Shown here: in pieces, positions 1 to 5,292 of the stretch | How the letters are laid out: every line of letters begins with the position of its first letter | Position numbering within the stretch: position 1 is the stretch's first letter | Assembly: GCA_017477005.1 (NCBI GenBank) | Contig: JAFUXY010000102.1 | Location: forward strand, 1-5,323 | DNA length: 5,323 nt | Reading direction: 5' to 3' | DNA from: Lachnospiraceae bacterium | GTDB taxonomy: Bacteria; Bacillota; Clostridia; Lachnospirales; Lachnospiraceae | Position numbers and translations under genes: made by a program | Notes under the pieces: model-generated | Database searches by the model: none | The model's input: the letters and a program-made list of their open reading frames with translations, nothing else | Told to the model about the DNA's origin: nothing

Positions 1-551
1 GAACGATCACGGATATTACCCAGGAAAAGAACAATCAGTTGAAATTCCAGACAGAGATGGCGCCAAATATAGAGTCGCTTCGCAATGGGATCCGGGAAAT
101 CGCAAAGACCGTTGCGCTGACGGCCAGCCAGATGAAGGATGTTTCGTCAAAGCAGGAGGAGGTCAGCGAGTCCGCCAAGAAGATTGAGAAAGCCGTCAAT
201 GCGTCTATGGAGATCATTGGCAGTATTCAGAGTATTGCGAATCAGACAAACCTGTTGTCGCTGAACGCCAGTATTGAGGCGGCCAGAGCCGGTGAAGCGG
301 GGAGGGGGTTCGCGGTAGTCGCGGATGAGGTTCAGAACCTGTCGAATTCTACGAAGGAAACGACAAATTATATTTCCGACATCCTCAACAATATGAACAA
401 GGCGGTTGAGGATATTCTCGACAAGATCGCGCAGATCAGTGACAGCGTATCAGCCGAAAGCCAGGAGATGGAATCCATCGATACTACGATCGAATCGCTC
501 AATCAGGCGGCCAATGATATTGCGGAGATGGCGGCTACGCTTTATCAGTGA
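1..551 (+). CDS. Methyl-accepting chemotaxis protein, C-terminal signalling domain (5' end outside window)
   Basis: This is the cytoplasmic end of a chemoreceptor, which passes ligand signals to the CheA/CheW kinase complex. The reading frame is open from base 3 to the TGA at 549-551, so the gene starts before the window; the TTG at 39 is internal and not a real start. About 182 residues are visible. The conserved hairpin region lies at nt 225-344: it reads [20 protein letters not shown], then the tip EAGRGF (nt 294-311), then [10 protein letters not shown]. This is the most conserved stretch of the MCP family and gives a firm family call. The flanking sequence is rich in heptad-like A/S/E/K residues, as expected for the long coiled coil that carries methylation sites. 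It ends in AATLYQ and lacks the NWETF-type CheR-binding tail of some receptors. The sensor domain and ligand cannot be known from this fragment. Confidence 0.96.
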   Translation, partial: TITDITQEKNNQLKFQTEMAPNIESLRNGIREIAKTVALTASQMKDVSSKQEEVSESAKKIEKAVNASMEIIGSIQSIANQTNLLSLNASIEAARAGEAGRGFAVVADEVQNLSNSTKETTNYISDILNNMNKAVEDILDKIAQISDSVSAESQEMESIDTTIESLNQAANDIAEMAATLYQ

Positions 552-570
552 CTAGGCAATGTCGGATATA

Positions 571-600
571 GATAACGGTTCCGTTGACTGAACTGTTATT
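571..600 (+). terminator. Stem-loop after the chemoreceptor gene, without a clear T tract
   Basis: ATAACGGTT (572-580) pairs with AACTGTTAT (591-599) over nine positions with one G.U pair and a 10-nt loop; an extra G.U pair can close it at 571/600. It starts 20 nt after the MCP stop codon. Only a short mixed TTG follows, not a run of T, so it may be a weak terminator or an RNA-stabilising hairpin. Confidence 0.4.
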
Positions 601-668
601 GCATGGATCAAAACTGAGACGGCGGATTTTGCATAGTGGATGAGAAGATATGAAAAAAACGGTGGCAA

Positions 669-842
669 CTTTCTCTTACTAATTTCGAAGTACAGAGAAT
701 GTTTGAAAAGATGGTGAAGGGATGGTTTGATGAGGATACTTCGTTTGGCGATTTTGTGTCGGCTATGTTTGCGGGTGAAGAGGATGAAATGAATTATGGA
801 TTTGCCTTTGAGGGGGAGAAATGCCTGATCCGGAAGGGGTAG
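669..842 (+). pseudogene. Remnant of an AAA-ATPase-like/PD-(D/E)XK protein, C-terminal region with an internal deletion
   Basis: Read in one frame to the TAG at 840-842, this stretch begins LSLTNFEVQRMFEKMVKGWF and continues with a segment ending in AGEEDEMN. That matches the linker just before the nuclease domain in the AAA-ATPase-like/PDDEXK family; the intact gene at 1444-3174 has the equivalent IPNQEI...IRGWFEE. It then jumps directly to YGFAFEGEKCLI, which resembles the usual extreme C-terminus of family members. The roughly 100-plus residues that should lie between, including the FYHGF, SNRE..G.D and E-x-K nuclease motifs, are absent, so the join near nt 796-800 is read as an internal, frame-preserving deletion. 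The whole N-terminal ATPase part is also missing. An ATG at 699 has no convincing ribosome binding site. Family identity comes from recalled family motifs and the in-window paralogue, not from a search. Confidence 0.72.
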
Positions 843-916
843 GTGCGAGGCTATTTTGGAGGAAATGGGGATTTTTGCCTAAGAATTTCGGGATGCGATT
901 TATGCATTCCGAGAAT

Positions 917-921
917 GGAGG
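917..921 (+). promoter_or_regulatory. Ribosome binding site GGAGG that sets the start at 930
   Basis: GGAGG lies 8 nt before the ATG at 930. Family members typically begin MG.YLNPGN, which is what follows this ATG, so 930 is preferred over the in-frame GTG at 843. The site shows that this degraded gene still keeps its original translation start. Confidence 0.65.
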
Positions 922-929
922 TTTTAGAA

Positions 930-1378
930 ATGGGAGCATATCTAAATCCGGGAAATAGTGGATTTATTGAAATGATTCAATCAGAATATGTTGATAAGAC
1001 TGGATTAATCGGGTTGATCAATAATACGATAAATACAAAAAAAAGCTGACCTGTATCAGCCGTCCTCGTCGTTTTGTCAAGCTGGCGTATTATACATATC
1101 GGGAGCATTATTTGCAGTGGGAGGAGCTTCCTTGTGGAGAGGGGGACGCCGACATTGTCTATCTTCCCAAGCACGACTCAGAGTGGCCAGTGTTGGTAAT
1201 CGAGTTGAAATGGAAAGACTCAGCGGAAGGCACTATTTCTCAAATTTTAGACAGGAAATATCCGGAAAGTCTGGAGGGATTTGGAAGCGAAATCGTATTA
1301 GTCGGCATCAATTATGACAAGGACGCGCCGGGAAGGGACAAGAAGCATAGCTGCAAGATAATACGGATGGAGAAATAA
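930..1378 (+). pseudogene. Internally deleted, frameshifted AAA-ATPase-like/PD-(D/E)XK protein (N-terminus fused to C-terminal nuclease motif)
   Basis: The first part (930-1042) encodes MGAYLNPGNSGF, then YVDKTGLI, the usual N-terminus of the AAA-ATPase-like family (compare CYFVDKTSLI in the intact gene at 1444-3174). The frame then hits TGA at 1047-1049. Shifting by one base in the run of eight A at 1037-1044 restores KKKLTCISRPRRF, the start of the Walker A region. Instead of the expected GKT/GKS, this is followed by VKLAYYTYREHYL and then the C-terminal nuclease region: GDADIVYLP (acidic D), VIELKW (E-x-K), ISQI..RKYPESL and LVGINYDK, ending at TAA 1376-1378. About 400 residues between the two parts are missing, including Walker A's lysine and Walker B. 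The corrected frame would encode about 149 residues against roughly 500-600 for full-length relatives. It is probably non-functional as an ATPase; slippage on the A run could still yield a short nuclease-motif protein. Confidence 0.78.
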
Positions 1379-1403
1379 TAGCTACCACGTAGAAAATCGT
1401 ATA

Positions 1404-1426
1404 GGGAGGTACTTTATGTACCTCCC
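1404..1426. terminator. Perfect 9-bp hairpin between convergent transcription units
   Basis: GGGAGGTAC (1404-1412) and GTACCTCCC (1418-1426) are perfect inverted copies around a 5-nt TTTAT loop. The hairpin sits 26 nt after the stop of the plus-strand remnant and 18 nt beyond the stop of the minus-strand ATPase/nuclease gene, so it could end transcription from both sides. Neither strand has a clean T run after the stem, so it is not a textbook intrinsic terminator. Confidence 0.6.
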
Positions 1427-1443
1427 GCAAGGAAAGGGTTCTA

Positions 1444-3174
1444 TCAGAGCATCTCTTCAAAAATGGCGCTTTTTTTGCAGAAACACACCCCGAAAGAAAT
1501 CACGCCATTGTATCCGTCGTCGAGGATTCCTTCTTTGTATTTTTTGTCACGAATCTGGGTGAAGGCTTCACAGATGCCATCTGCCATTTCAGAGTATTTT
1601 TTTCGAACCTTTATTTCGAAAAGAATGGCCGGAGCCTTGGGCCACCCCGGGTACAGGACAATGTCTGGGCGGCCATCGCCTTCTTCCCGATTCGATTTCG
1701 CAACATAATCCGGCGTTCCGTATAAAATCGAGAGTAGAAATCCGTGATAAAACGATTCCTTGCTGTCAAAGGTACTGATGGATTTATTCAATAGGCTGGT
1801 AATAAATCGCCCCATCGATTCGGTATCCCGTTCCAGTACTGCCTGATAAAATTTGCTTTGGTCTGTTTTTTTGACTATCTCTTCAAACCAACCTCGAATT
1901 TGGTTCTCATATATGCTGCATATCTCCTGATTGGGAATCCGCATAGTAAGATAGATATCTCTGCCTTCTGTTCGTTCTGACACTTTTCTCAAGTAGCCTG
2001 TAAAAAATAGGAAATTCCAAAGATTCTCTTCGTTTTTATAGACATCGTCATAAGTAATCTCTTCGTGAATCTTCTTTTCTATGGTTTCAAATGCAATCAG
2101 CGTATCAAGCTCTTCTCGCATTTTGGTGTCCGCATGATATACCAGGTCGCGGATGATTGTATTTGAGGACGTGTTTGCCCAGTAGGGCTCCGGGAAGGCG
2201 TCTCGGCTCACCTGGTGCTTGTAAACGTACTTGATAACGCTCCACGGGTTGTAGATCTCGGTCTGTCCGAACAGATATCCGTCGTACCATTTCCGGACTT
2301 CGGGCATCTTTTCGGATAGATCGTAGTATTCAAGCATATCCGCCGTCTCTTGATCCGTGAAGCCGAACCCTTCTACAAAACGTGCATCTCGAACCGTATT
2401 GATCTCCAGATGGTTCAACCCAGTGAATATGCTTTCTCGGCTGATCCGCAGGCACCCTGTCACCACGGCGCGTTCCAGGGTGGGATTTGTCTTCAGCGAA
2501 CTTTCAAACAGCGATCGGATGAAGCCCACCATTTGATCATAGAAACCCGCATAATAGGCGTTCTCAAGAGGAACGTCATACTCATCTAAAAGGATAATCG
2601 TATTTTTTCCATGATACTGTTTCAAACAGATGGACAAAATCTGGAGCGCATGCGCAAAATCCGACACGTCTGCTTCAAGGCGTGCCTCATCCTGTGGCAT
2701 CAGATAGGAACTCAGGGGAGAATCGTATAATTTTTTCAGTCTGTCCGCCGAGGTTTTTTCCAGTTTGTCTGACTTCAGAAGATAACTATGTCTGGAAATC
2801 TCGAAAGAAATGTCCGACTTGAGCTGAAAAAAAGCACTGGCAAAGTTTGGCTGTTTTGCGGACTTCAGGGAGAGAAAGATCACCGGATATTGACCCATCA
2901 TGGAGATGACTTCGTCCTTCGCATCCATGATTTTTTTCCCCTCAAAATAATGGGAATTATCTATCCTATTGCCGTTTCGATCCATCTCGCATTCAAAGAA
3001 AGCCTGCAGCATCGTGAGCGCCAGCGTTTTTCCGAAGCGCCGGGGACGAGTGAACAGCGTCACCTTCCCGCCATCCTGTACTATATCCTGGATCAGCGAG
3101 GTCTTGTCGACAAAGTAGCAGTTTTCATCAATCATATTTTTGTAAAATTCATATCCGATTCCAATTTTTTTCAT
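1444..3174 (-). CDS. AAA-ATPase-like protein with C-terminal PD-(D/E)XK nuclease-like domain
   Basis: Apparently intact; 576 residues counted from the ATG at 3174-3172. The N-terminal ATPase-like part (AAA-ATPase-like family, PF09820 type) shows VDKT (22-25), a Walker-A-like RPRRFGKT (43-50), Walker B IILLDEYD (193-200), a TG.LRISRESIF stretch (239-250), WYDGY (296-300) and YNPWSVIKY (308-316). FFTGYL (390-395) and IPNQEI (413-418) lead to the PD-(D/E)XK-type domain (PDDEXK_9/DUF1703 type): FYHGF (475-479), D504 in GRPDIV, E520-x-K522 in LFEIKV and Q540. All expected key residues are present. The family is common and multicopy in gut Firmicutes and Bacteroidetes; its cellular role and substrate are not established. 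Start: an ATG five codons upstream (3189) has GGAG touching it, too close, whereas 3174 has GGAG at 9 nt and gives MKKIGIG. It faces two degraded relatives across a hairpin and diverges from the DUF3089 gene. Confidence 0.9.
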   Translation of the reverse strand: MKKIGIGYEFYKNMIDENCYFVDKTSLIQDIVQDGGKVTLFTRPRRFGKTLALTMLQAFFECEMDRNGNRIDNSHYFEGKKIMDAKDEVISMMGQYPVIFLSLKSAKQPNFASAFFQLKSDISFEISRHSYLLKSDKLEKTSADRLKKLYDSPLSSYLMPQDEARLEADVSDFAHALQILSICLKQYHGKNTIILLDEYDVPLENAYYAGFYDQMVGFIRSLFESSLKTNPTLERAVVTGCLRISRESIFTGLNHLEINTVRDARFVEGFGFTDQETADMLEYYDLSEKMPEVRKWYDGYLFGQTEIYNPWSVIKYVYKHQVSRDAFPEPYWANTSSNTIIRDLVYHADTKMREELDTLIAFETIEKKIHEEITYDDVYKNEENLWNFLFFTGYLRKVSERTEGRDIYLTMRIPNQEICSIYENQIRGWFEEIVKKTDQSKFYQAVLERDTESMGRFITSLLNKSISTFDSKESFYHGFLLSILYGTPDYVAKSNREEGDGRPDIVLYPGWPKAPAILFEIKVRKKYSEMADGICEAFTQIRDKKYKEGILDDGYNGVISFGVCFCKKSAIFEEML

Positions 3175-3183
3175 TTGAATTGT

Positions 3184-3187
3184 CTCC
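3184..3187 (-). promoter_or_regulatory. Ribosome binding site GGAG favouring the start at 3174
   Basis: On the minus strand GGAG (complement of 3184-3187) lies 9 nt before the ATG at 3174. The same bases overlap the upstream ATG at 3189-3187, whose own GGAG (3190-3193) has no spacer at all. This decides between the two in-frame starts. Confidence 0.55.
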
Positions 3188-3201
3188 ATCTCCGGCGAGT
3201 C

Positions 3202-3219
3202 ATAGTAAGCGAATGAAAC
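3202..3219 (+). repeat. Direct repeat copy 1 (18 bp)
   Basis: ATAGTAAGCGAATGAAAC. It matches 3358-3375 at 16 of 18 positions, the differences being AT versus TA at positions 12-13. It lies in the 5' untranslated region of the minus-strand ATPase/nuclease gene. Confidence 0.7.
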
Positions 3220-3264
3220 TTTGGGATTTTAATTTCCCTTTCGAACAACGTATCAAGTGACTCT

Positions 3265-3293
3265 ATTATATCATGTGTTTGTGATAAAATCTA
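3265..3293 (-). promoter_or_regulatory. Candidate sigma-A promoter for the ATPase/nuclease gene
   Basis: On the minus strand a consensus -10 TATAAT (3270-3265) is preceded at 17 nt by TAGATT (3293-3288), a 3-of-6 match to the -35 consensus. Transcription would start near 3258, giving a leader of about 84 nt. Its -35 overlaps the -10 of the divergent plus-strand candidate. Called by eye. Confidence 0.5.
3282..3290 (+). promoter_or_regulatory. Candidate extended -10 promoter toward the DUF3089 gene
   Basis: TGATAAAAT fits an extended -10 (TGn followed by a 5-of-6 TATAAT match). There is no good -35 at 16-18 nt. Transcription would start near 3297 and leave a leader of about 112 nt before the ATG at 3409. 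TATCA (3269-3273) and TGATA (3282-3286) form a 5-bp inverted repeat across this promoter, which could be an operator or chance. Confidence 0.4.
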
Positions 3294-3345
3294 TGGTAAT
3301 GGAAGGAGGAAATGTTTTTTTGCGGGAGCGTTGTTGCATCAGGCG

Positions 3346-3374
3346 TTGTCCTTTGTTATAGTAAGCGATAGAAA
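3346..3374 (+). promoter_or_regulatory. Second candidate promoter for the DUF3089 gene
   Basis: TTGTCC (3346-3351), a 17-nt spacer and TAGAAA (3369-3374) resemble a weak sigma-A promoter, with 4 of 6 matches in the -10. The spacer and -10 carry the second copy of the 18-bp repeat, so any protein binding that repeat would affect this promoter. Transcription would start near 3381, just before the ribosome binding site. Confidence 0.3.
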
Positions 3375-3375
3375 C
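3358..3375 (+). repeat. Direct repeat copy 2 (18 bp)
   Basis: ATAGTAAGCGATAGAAAC. It matches 3202-3219 at 16 of 18 positions, in the same orientation, 156 bp apart. The pair brackets both divergent promoter candidates and lies in the leader of the hydrolase gene. Confidence 0.7.
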
Positions 3376-3408
3376 AATCTATTTTTACAGAAGGAAGGGG
3401 GAAAGAAG

Positions 3409-4791
3409 ATGAAGTTATCCAAAAAGTTTTTTGCAATGATTCTTGTTGCCATAATGTGTCTCGGCACGGTGGCTCCAGTTCCGATCACGCCGACGCTTGT
3501 TCAGGCAAAAGCGAAAGCACCATCTTCAGAGGCCATACATTATGTATTGGACAATGGATTGATGTCTGTGGATGCCAAAGGCGCATTCAATCCGGATGCT
3601 GTGGTTAGCGGTCGAGATTTCGCAAAGAGTTTGCGAGTCCTCGATTCCAAGTTCTCCGCCAAGCTCACCAAGGCACCGCTGACCCGTGAGCTAGCAGTGT
3701 CCACGCTTCGTGCTTATGCCAAAGAAAAGGGGATCAAAGCCAATATAGCAAAAGTAATAGGCGGTCAAAAACGCAATCCGAAGAGCGTTTTGACTCGCAA
3801 GCAGGCTGCCGAAATGTTGATGCGTTATTGTACGAAGATTGGCTCTTATCCGATCCAGTCCCTCGTTGGTCAGTCTGTAGATTACTCCAAATCCGATAAT
3901 TGGCTGCGTGTTCCCAAGGTCACGAAAGCGGTCGATACGGTCTATATCTATCCTACTGTGTTCATTGATGCCAGTCCCGATGTGCCGCGGATTGCTCCTA
4001 TTGACAATGCGAGTATGCGTGCCGGAGCGGAAAAAATGTATCAGGATCAGGCCACGGCGTTTGAAAAGTATACGAATGTCTTTGCACCATATTATCGCCA
4101 GAGCAATCTAATAGCGATCACTGGAAAAGCCGGTGCGGAGTTGGAAGCGTTTCAGATGCAGGAGCAGCGTACCGACATTTACGGGGTGCTGGATTATTAT
4201 TTCAAACATTACAATCAAGGCAGACCATTCATTATTGCGGGTCATTCTCAGGGATCTATTATGACGAAGATTGTACTTGGCGAGTATATGCAGCAGCATC
4301 CTGAGTATTACAAACGTATGGTCGCGGCTTATATAATTGGTTTTTCGGTTACGAAGGATTTTCTCACGGAGCATCCGTACCTGAAATTTGCCAAGGGCGC
4401 GGATGATACCGGTGTCATTGTCTCGTGGAATACAGAAGGATCGGGCAACAAGGGTCAGTTCAACATGGTGGTTTCGGATGGCGCTCTCGCAATCAATCCC
4501 ATCAACTGGAAGCGCGACAATACCTACGCTCCTGTGGAAGAAAACCTGGGAAGTCTGGTAATGAATAGGGAGACTGGAAAATATGAGATGACAAACGGCG
4601 TTGCGGATGCACAGGTAGATCTGGAGCGGGGCGTTGTAATTTGCACCACCGGACGACCGTTTATTGCTCAGACAGATTTTTTCGGCCCGGCAAGTTATCA
4701 TGCCAATGATTATGATTTTTATTATGTGAATATCCAGGAGAATGTCGGCGACCGCGTAAAAAGCTTCTTGAAGAGCATAGGGCGGAGGTGA
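3409..4791 (+). CDS. Exported DUF3089-type alpha/beta hydrolase with SLH-like N-terminal region
   Basis: 460 residues. The start ATG at 3409 follows a GGAAGGGGG tract (3392-3400) at 8 nt and gives a proper signal peptide: basic MKLSKK, a hydrophobic core (7-22) and likely Ala-type cleavage around residues 33-36. Residues about 41-145 resemble degenerate S-layer homology repeats: AIHYVLDNGLM...FNPDAVVSGRDFAKSL, LTRELAVSTL and LTRKQAAEML. These would suggest cell-wall attachment. From about residue 157 (VDYSKSDNWL) the protein matches the DUF3089 family: VDTVYIYPTVF (175-185), VFAPYYRQ (224-231), the nucleophile elbow GHSQG (278-282, Ser280), MVAAYIIGFSV (304-314), NPINW (363-367) and YHANDYDFYYVN (430-441), where His431 is the likely catalytic histidine. 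The catalytic acid was not assigned. The substrate is unknown; an esterase- or peptidase-like activity at the surface is inferred. It is monocistronic, closed by the terminator at 4851-4884. Confidence 0.88.
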   Translation: MKLSKKFFAMILVAIMCLGTVAPVPITPTLVQAKAKAPSSEAIHYVLDNGLMSVDAKGAFNPDAVVSGRDFAKSLRVLDSKFSAKLTKAPLTRELAVSTLRAYAKEKGIKANIAKVIGGQKRNPKSVLTRKQAAEMLMRYCTKIGSYPIQSLVGQSVDYSKSDNWLRVPKVTKAVDTVYIYPTVFIDASPDVPRIAPIDNASMRAGAEKMYQDQATAFEKYTNVFAPYYRQSNLIAITGKAGAELEAFQMQEQRTDIYGVLDYYFKHYNQGRPFIIAGHSQGSIMTKIVLGEYMQQHPEYYKRMVAAYIIGFSVTKDFLTEHPYLKFAKGADDTGVIVSWNTEGSGNKGQFNMVVSDGALAINPINWKRDNTYAPVEENLGSLVMNRETGKYEMTNGVADAQVDLERGVVICTTGRPFIAQTDFFGPASYHANDYDFYYVNIQENVGDRVKSFLKSIGRR

Positions 4792-4850
4792 AAGTGGTGT
4801 ATTACAGAGTGTAACGAGGCCGAGACGATGCAGTTGTTCTGGGAGGAAGG

Positions 4851-4884
4851 AAAAGCGGGACAGAGAAATCTGCCTCGCTTTTTT
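4851..4884 (+). terminator. Strong intrinsic terminator after the DUF3089 hydrolase gene
   Basis: AAAAGCG (4851-4857) pairs with CGCTTTT (4876-4882), then G.U, G-C and one A.C mismatch, then CAGA (4861-4864) with TCTG (4869-4872), capped by a GAAA tetraloop (4865-4868). The stem runs directly into six T (4879-4884). It ends the hydrolase transcript 60 nt after its stop codon. Confidence 0.9.
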
Positions 4885-4906
4885 AGTGATCGAAATAAGG
4901 TTATTT

Positions 4907-4936
4907 ATTGATTATACACAAAAATTCATTGATTAT
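4907..4936 (+). repeat. Two direct copies of ATTGATTAT, 21 bp apart
   Basis: ATTGATTAT occurs at 4907-4915 and again at 4928-4936, start to start 21 bp, about two helical turns. The second copy contains the -35 of the promoter for the small peptide gene. The pair may be an activator site, a duplicated -35, or AT-rich chance. Confidence 0.45.
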
Positions 4937-4957
4937 TCTCTATAGATATTGTATGAT
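4929..4957 (+). promoter_or_regulatory. Sigma-A-type promoter for the small exported peptide gene
   Basis: TTGATT (4929-4934), a 17-nt spacer and TATGAT (4952-4957) give a good vegetative promoter. Transcription would start near 4964, leaving a leader of about 56 nt before the TTG at 5020. The region around it is AT-rich and lies just after a strong terminator, so the downstream gene is an independent unit. Confidence 0.7.
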
Positions 4958-4977
4958 ATAACGGATAAACCGTTATA
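4957..4977 (+). promoter_or_regulatory. Perfect palindrome over the transcription start, likely repressor operator
   Basis: TATAACGG (4957-4964) and CCGTTATA (4970-4977) are exact inverted copies with a 5-nt ATAAA spacer. The site begins at the last base of the -10 and runs to about +14, the classic position for a dimeric repressor that blocks RNA polymerase. No regulator gene lies in the window, so the binding protein is unknown. Confidence 0.65.
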
Positions 4978-4982
4978 ACGCA

Positions 4983-4999
4983 TTGTACAAAGAGTACAA
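4983..4999 (+). promoter_or_regulatory. Perfect hairpin in the leader next to the Shine-Dalgarno
   Basis: TTGTAC (4983-4988) and GTACAA (4994-4999) are exact inverted copies with a 5-nt AAAGA loop. The hairpin ends two bases before the AGGAGG-type site, so it could tune translation or be a second DNA-binding site. Confidence 0.45.
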
Positions 5000-5019
5000 A
5001 AAAGGAGGGAGGAATTCAA

Positions 5020-5187
5020 TTGTTGAAAAAAGGTGGAAGGAGATTCGCTGCACTGGCTATCGTGCTGCTGTTGATTTTGGGGGTGACGGATTCTTTTGTC
5101 ATATATGCAGCGGAAGAACCAGATGTGGTCGGGCAGGAAATGTCAGCAGTAGAGGAAGAGAATGAAAATTCGGATATCATTGAATAA
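5020..5187 (+). CDS. Small exported acidic peptide, TTG start
   Basis: 55 residues; I do not recognise a family. The TTG at 5020 (a second TTG follows at 5023) is preceded by AAAGGAGGGAGG (5001-5012), a very strong Shine-Dalgarno at 7 nt. The product has a textbook signal peptide: basic MLKKGGRR, a hydrophobic core FAALAIVLLLILGV (9-22), then cleavage most likely after Ala30 or Ala31. The mature part is about 24 residues starting EEPDVVGQE, with ten acidic and no basic residues or cysteines. It has its own promoter, an operator-like palindrome and a terminator, so it looks like a complete regulated unit. It could be a secreted signalling peptide or its precursor, a small cell-envelope protein, or the 5' end of a larger surface protein cut off by deletion. 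The TAA at 5185-5187 is followed by only 22 more open codons in frame. A coding call is well supported; function is open. Confidence 0.7.
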   Translation: MLKKGGRRFAALAIVLLLILGVTDSFVIYAAEEPDVVGQEMSAVEEENENSDIIE

Positions 5188-5203
5188 AACCTTCCCAATC
5201 TGC

Positions 5204-5221
5204 GGTACTATACAAAGTACC
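5204..5221 (+). repeat. Inverted repeat downstream of the small peptide gene
   Basis: GGTAC (5204-5208) and GTACC (5217-5221) with an 8-nt loop. The loop and right arm, TACAAAGTAC (5211-5220), resemble TACAAAGAGTAC (4986-4997) in the leader hairpin, so similar small palindromes flank the gene. Confidence 0.4.
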
Positions 5222-5255
5222 TTAATTTAATGGAGTTCCACCATTTTAGCTACTG

Positions 5256-5292
5256 AAAAAGGCGACAAACCGCTGAAAATCGCCTCTTTTTT
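5256..5292. terminator. Bidirectional intrinsic terminator
   Basis: AGGCGA (5260-5265) and TCGCCT (5280-5285) form a 6-bp stem with a 14-nt loop. Six T follow on the plus strand (5287-5292) and, read on the minus strand, the left arm is followed by five T (complement of 5256-5260). It can end the small peptide transcript and also a convergent transcript entering from the right. Confidence 0.8.

Noticed and set aside
39..551. TTG at 39 as the start of the chemoreceptor
   Set aside because: The frame stays open to the window edge and MCP proteins are far longer upstream, so this is an internal codon.
572..599. AACGG/CCGTT similarity between the hairpin at 572-599 and the operator at 4957-4977
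   Set aside because: The shared core is only 5-7 bp and the spacing differs (AACGG-N2-CCGTT versus TATAACGG-N5-CCGTTATA), so a common regulator is not supported.
843..929. GTG at 843 as the start of the second remnant
   Set aside because: The family-type N-terminus begins at the ATG at 930, which has its own GGAGG; the residues encoded by 843-929 do not resemble the family.
2788..3216. Plus-strand open frame of 142 codons
   Set aside because: It is antisense to the Walker A region of the intact ATPase/nuclease gene and has no convincing motif.
3301..3371. 19-codon leader peptide (ATG at 3312) behind GGAAGGAGG
   Set aside because: The Shine-Dalgarno is only 2 nt from the ATG, too close for efficient initiation, and no attenuator-like alternative hairpin was seen. 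It is kept only as a possibility.
3331..3408. TTG at 3331 as the start of the hydrolase
   Set aside because: It would place 26 non-signal residues before a proper signal peptide; the ATG at 3409 has a purine-rich ribosome binding site at good spacing.
4108..4701. Long minus-strand open frame (197 codons) opposite the hydrolase gene
   Set aside because: It lies wholly antisense to conserved DUF3089 motifs, and its translation is rich in Arg, His and Cys without recognisable motifs. It is best seen as a shadow frame.
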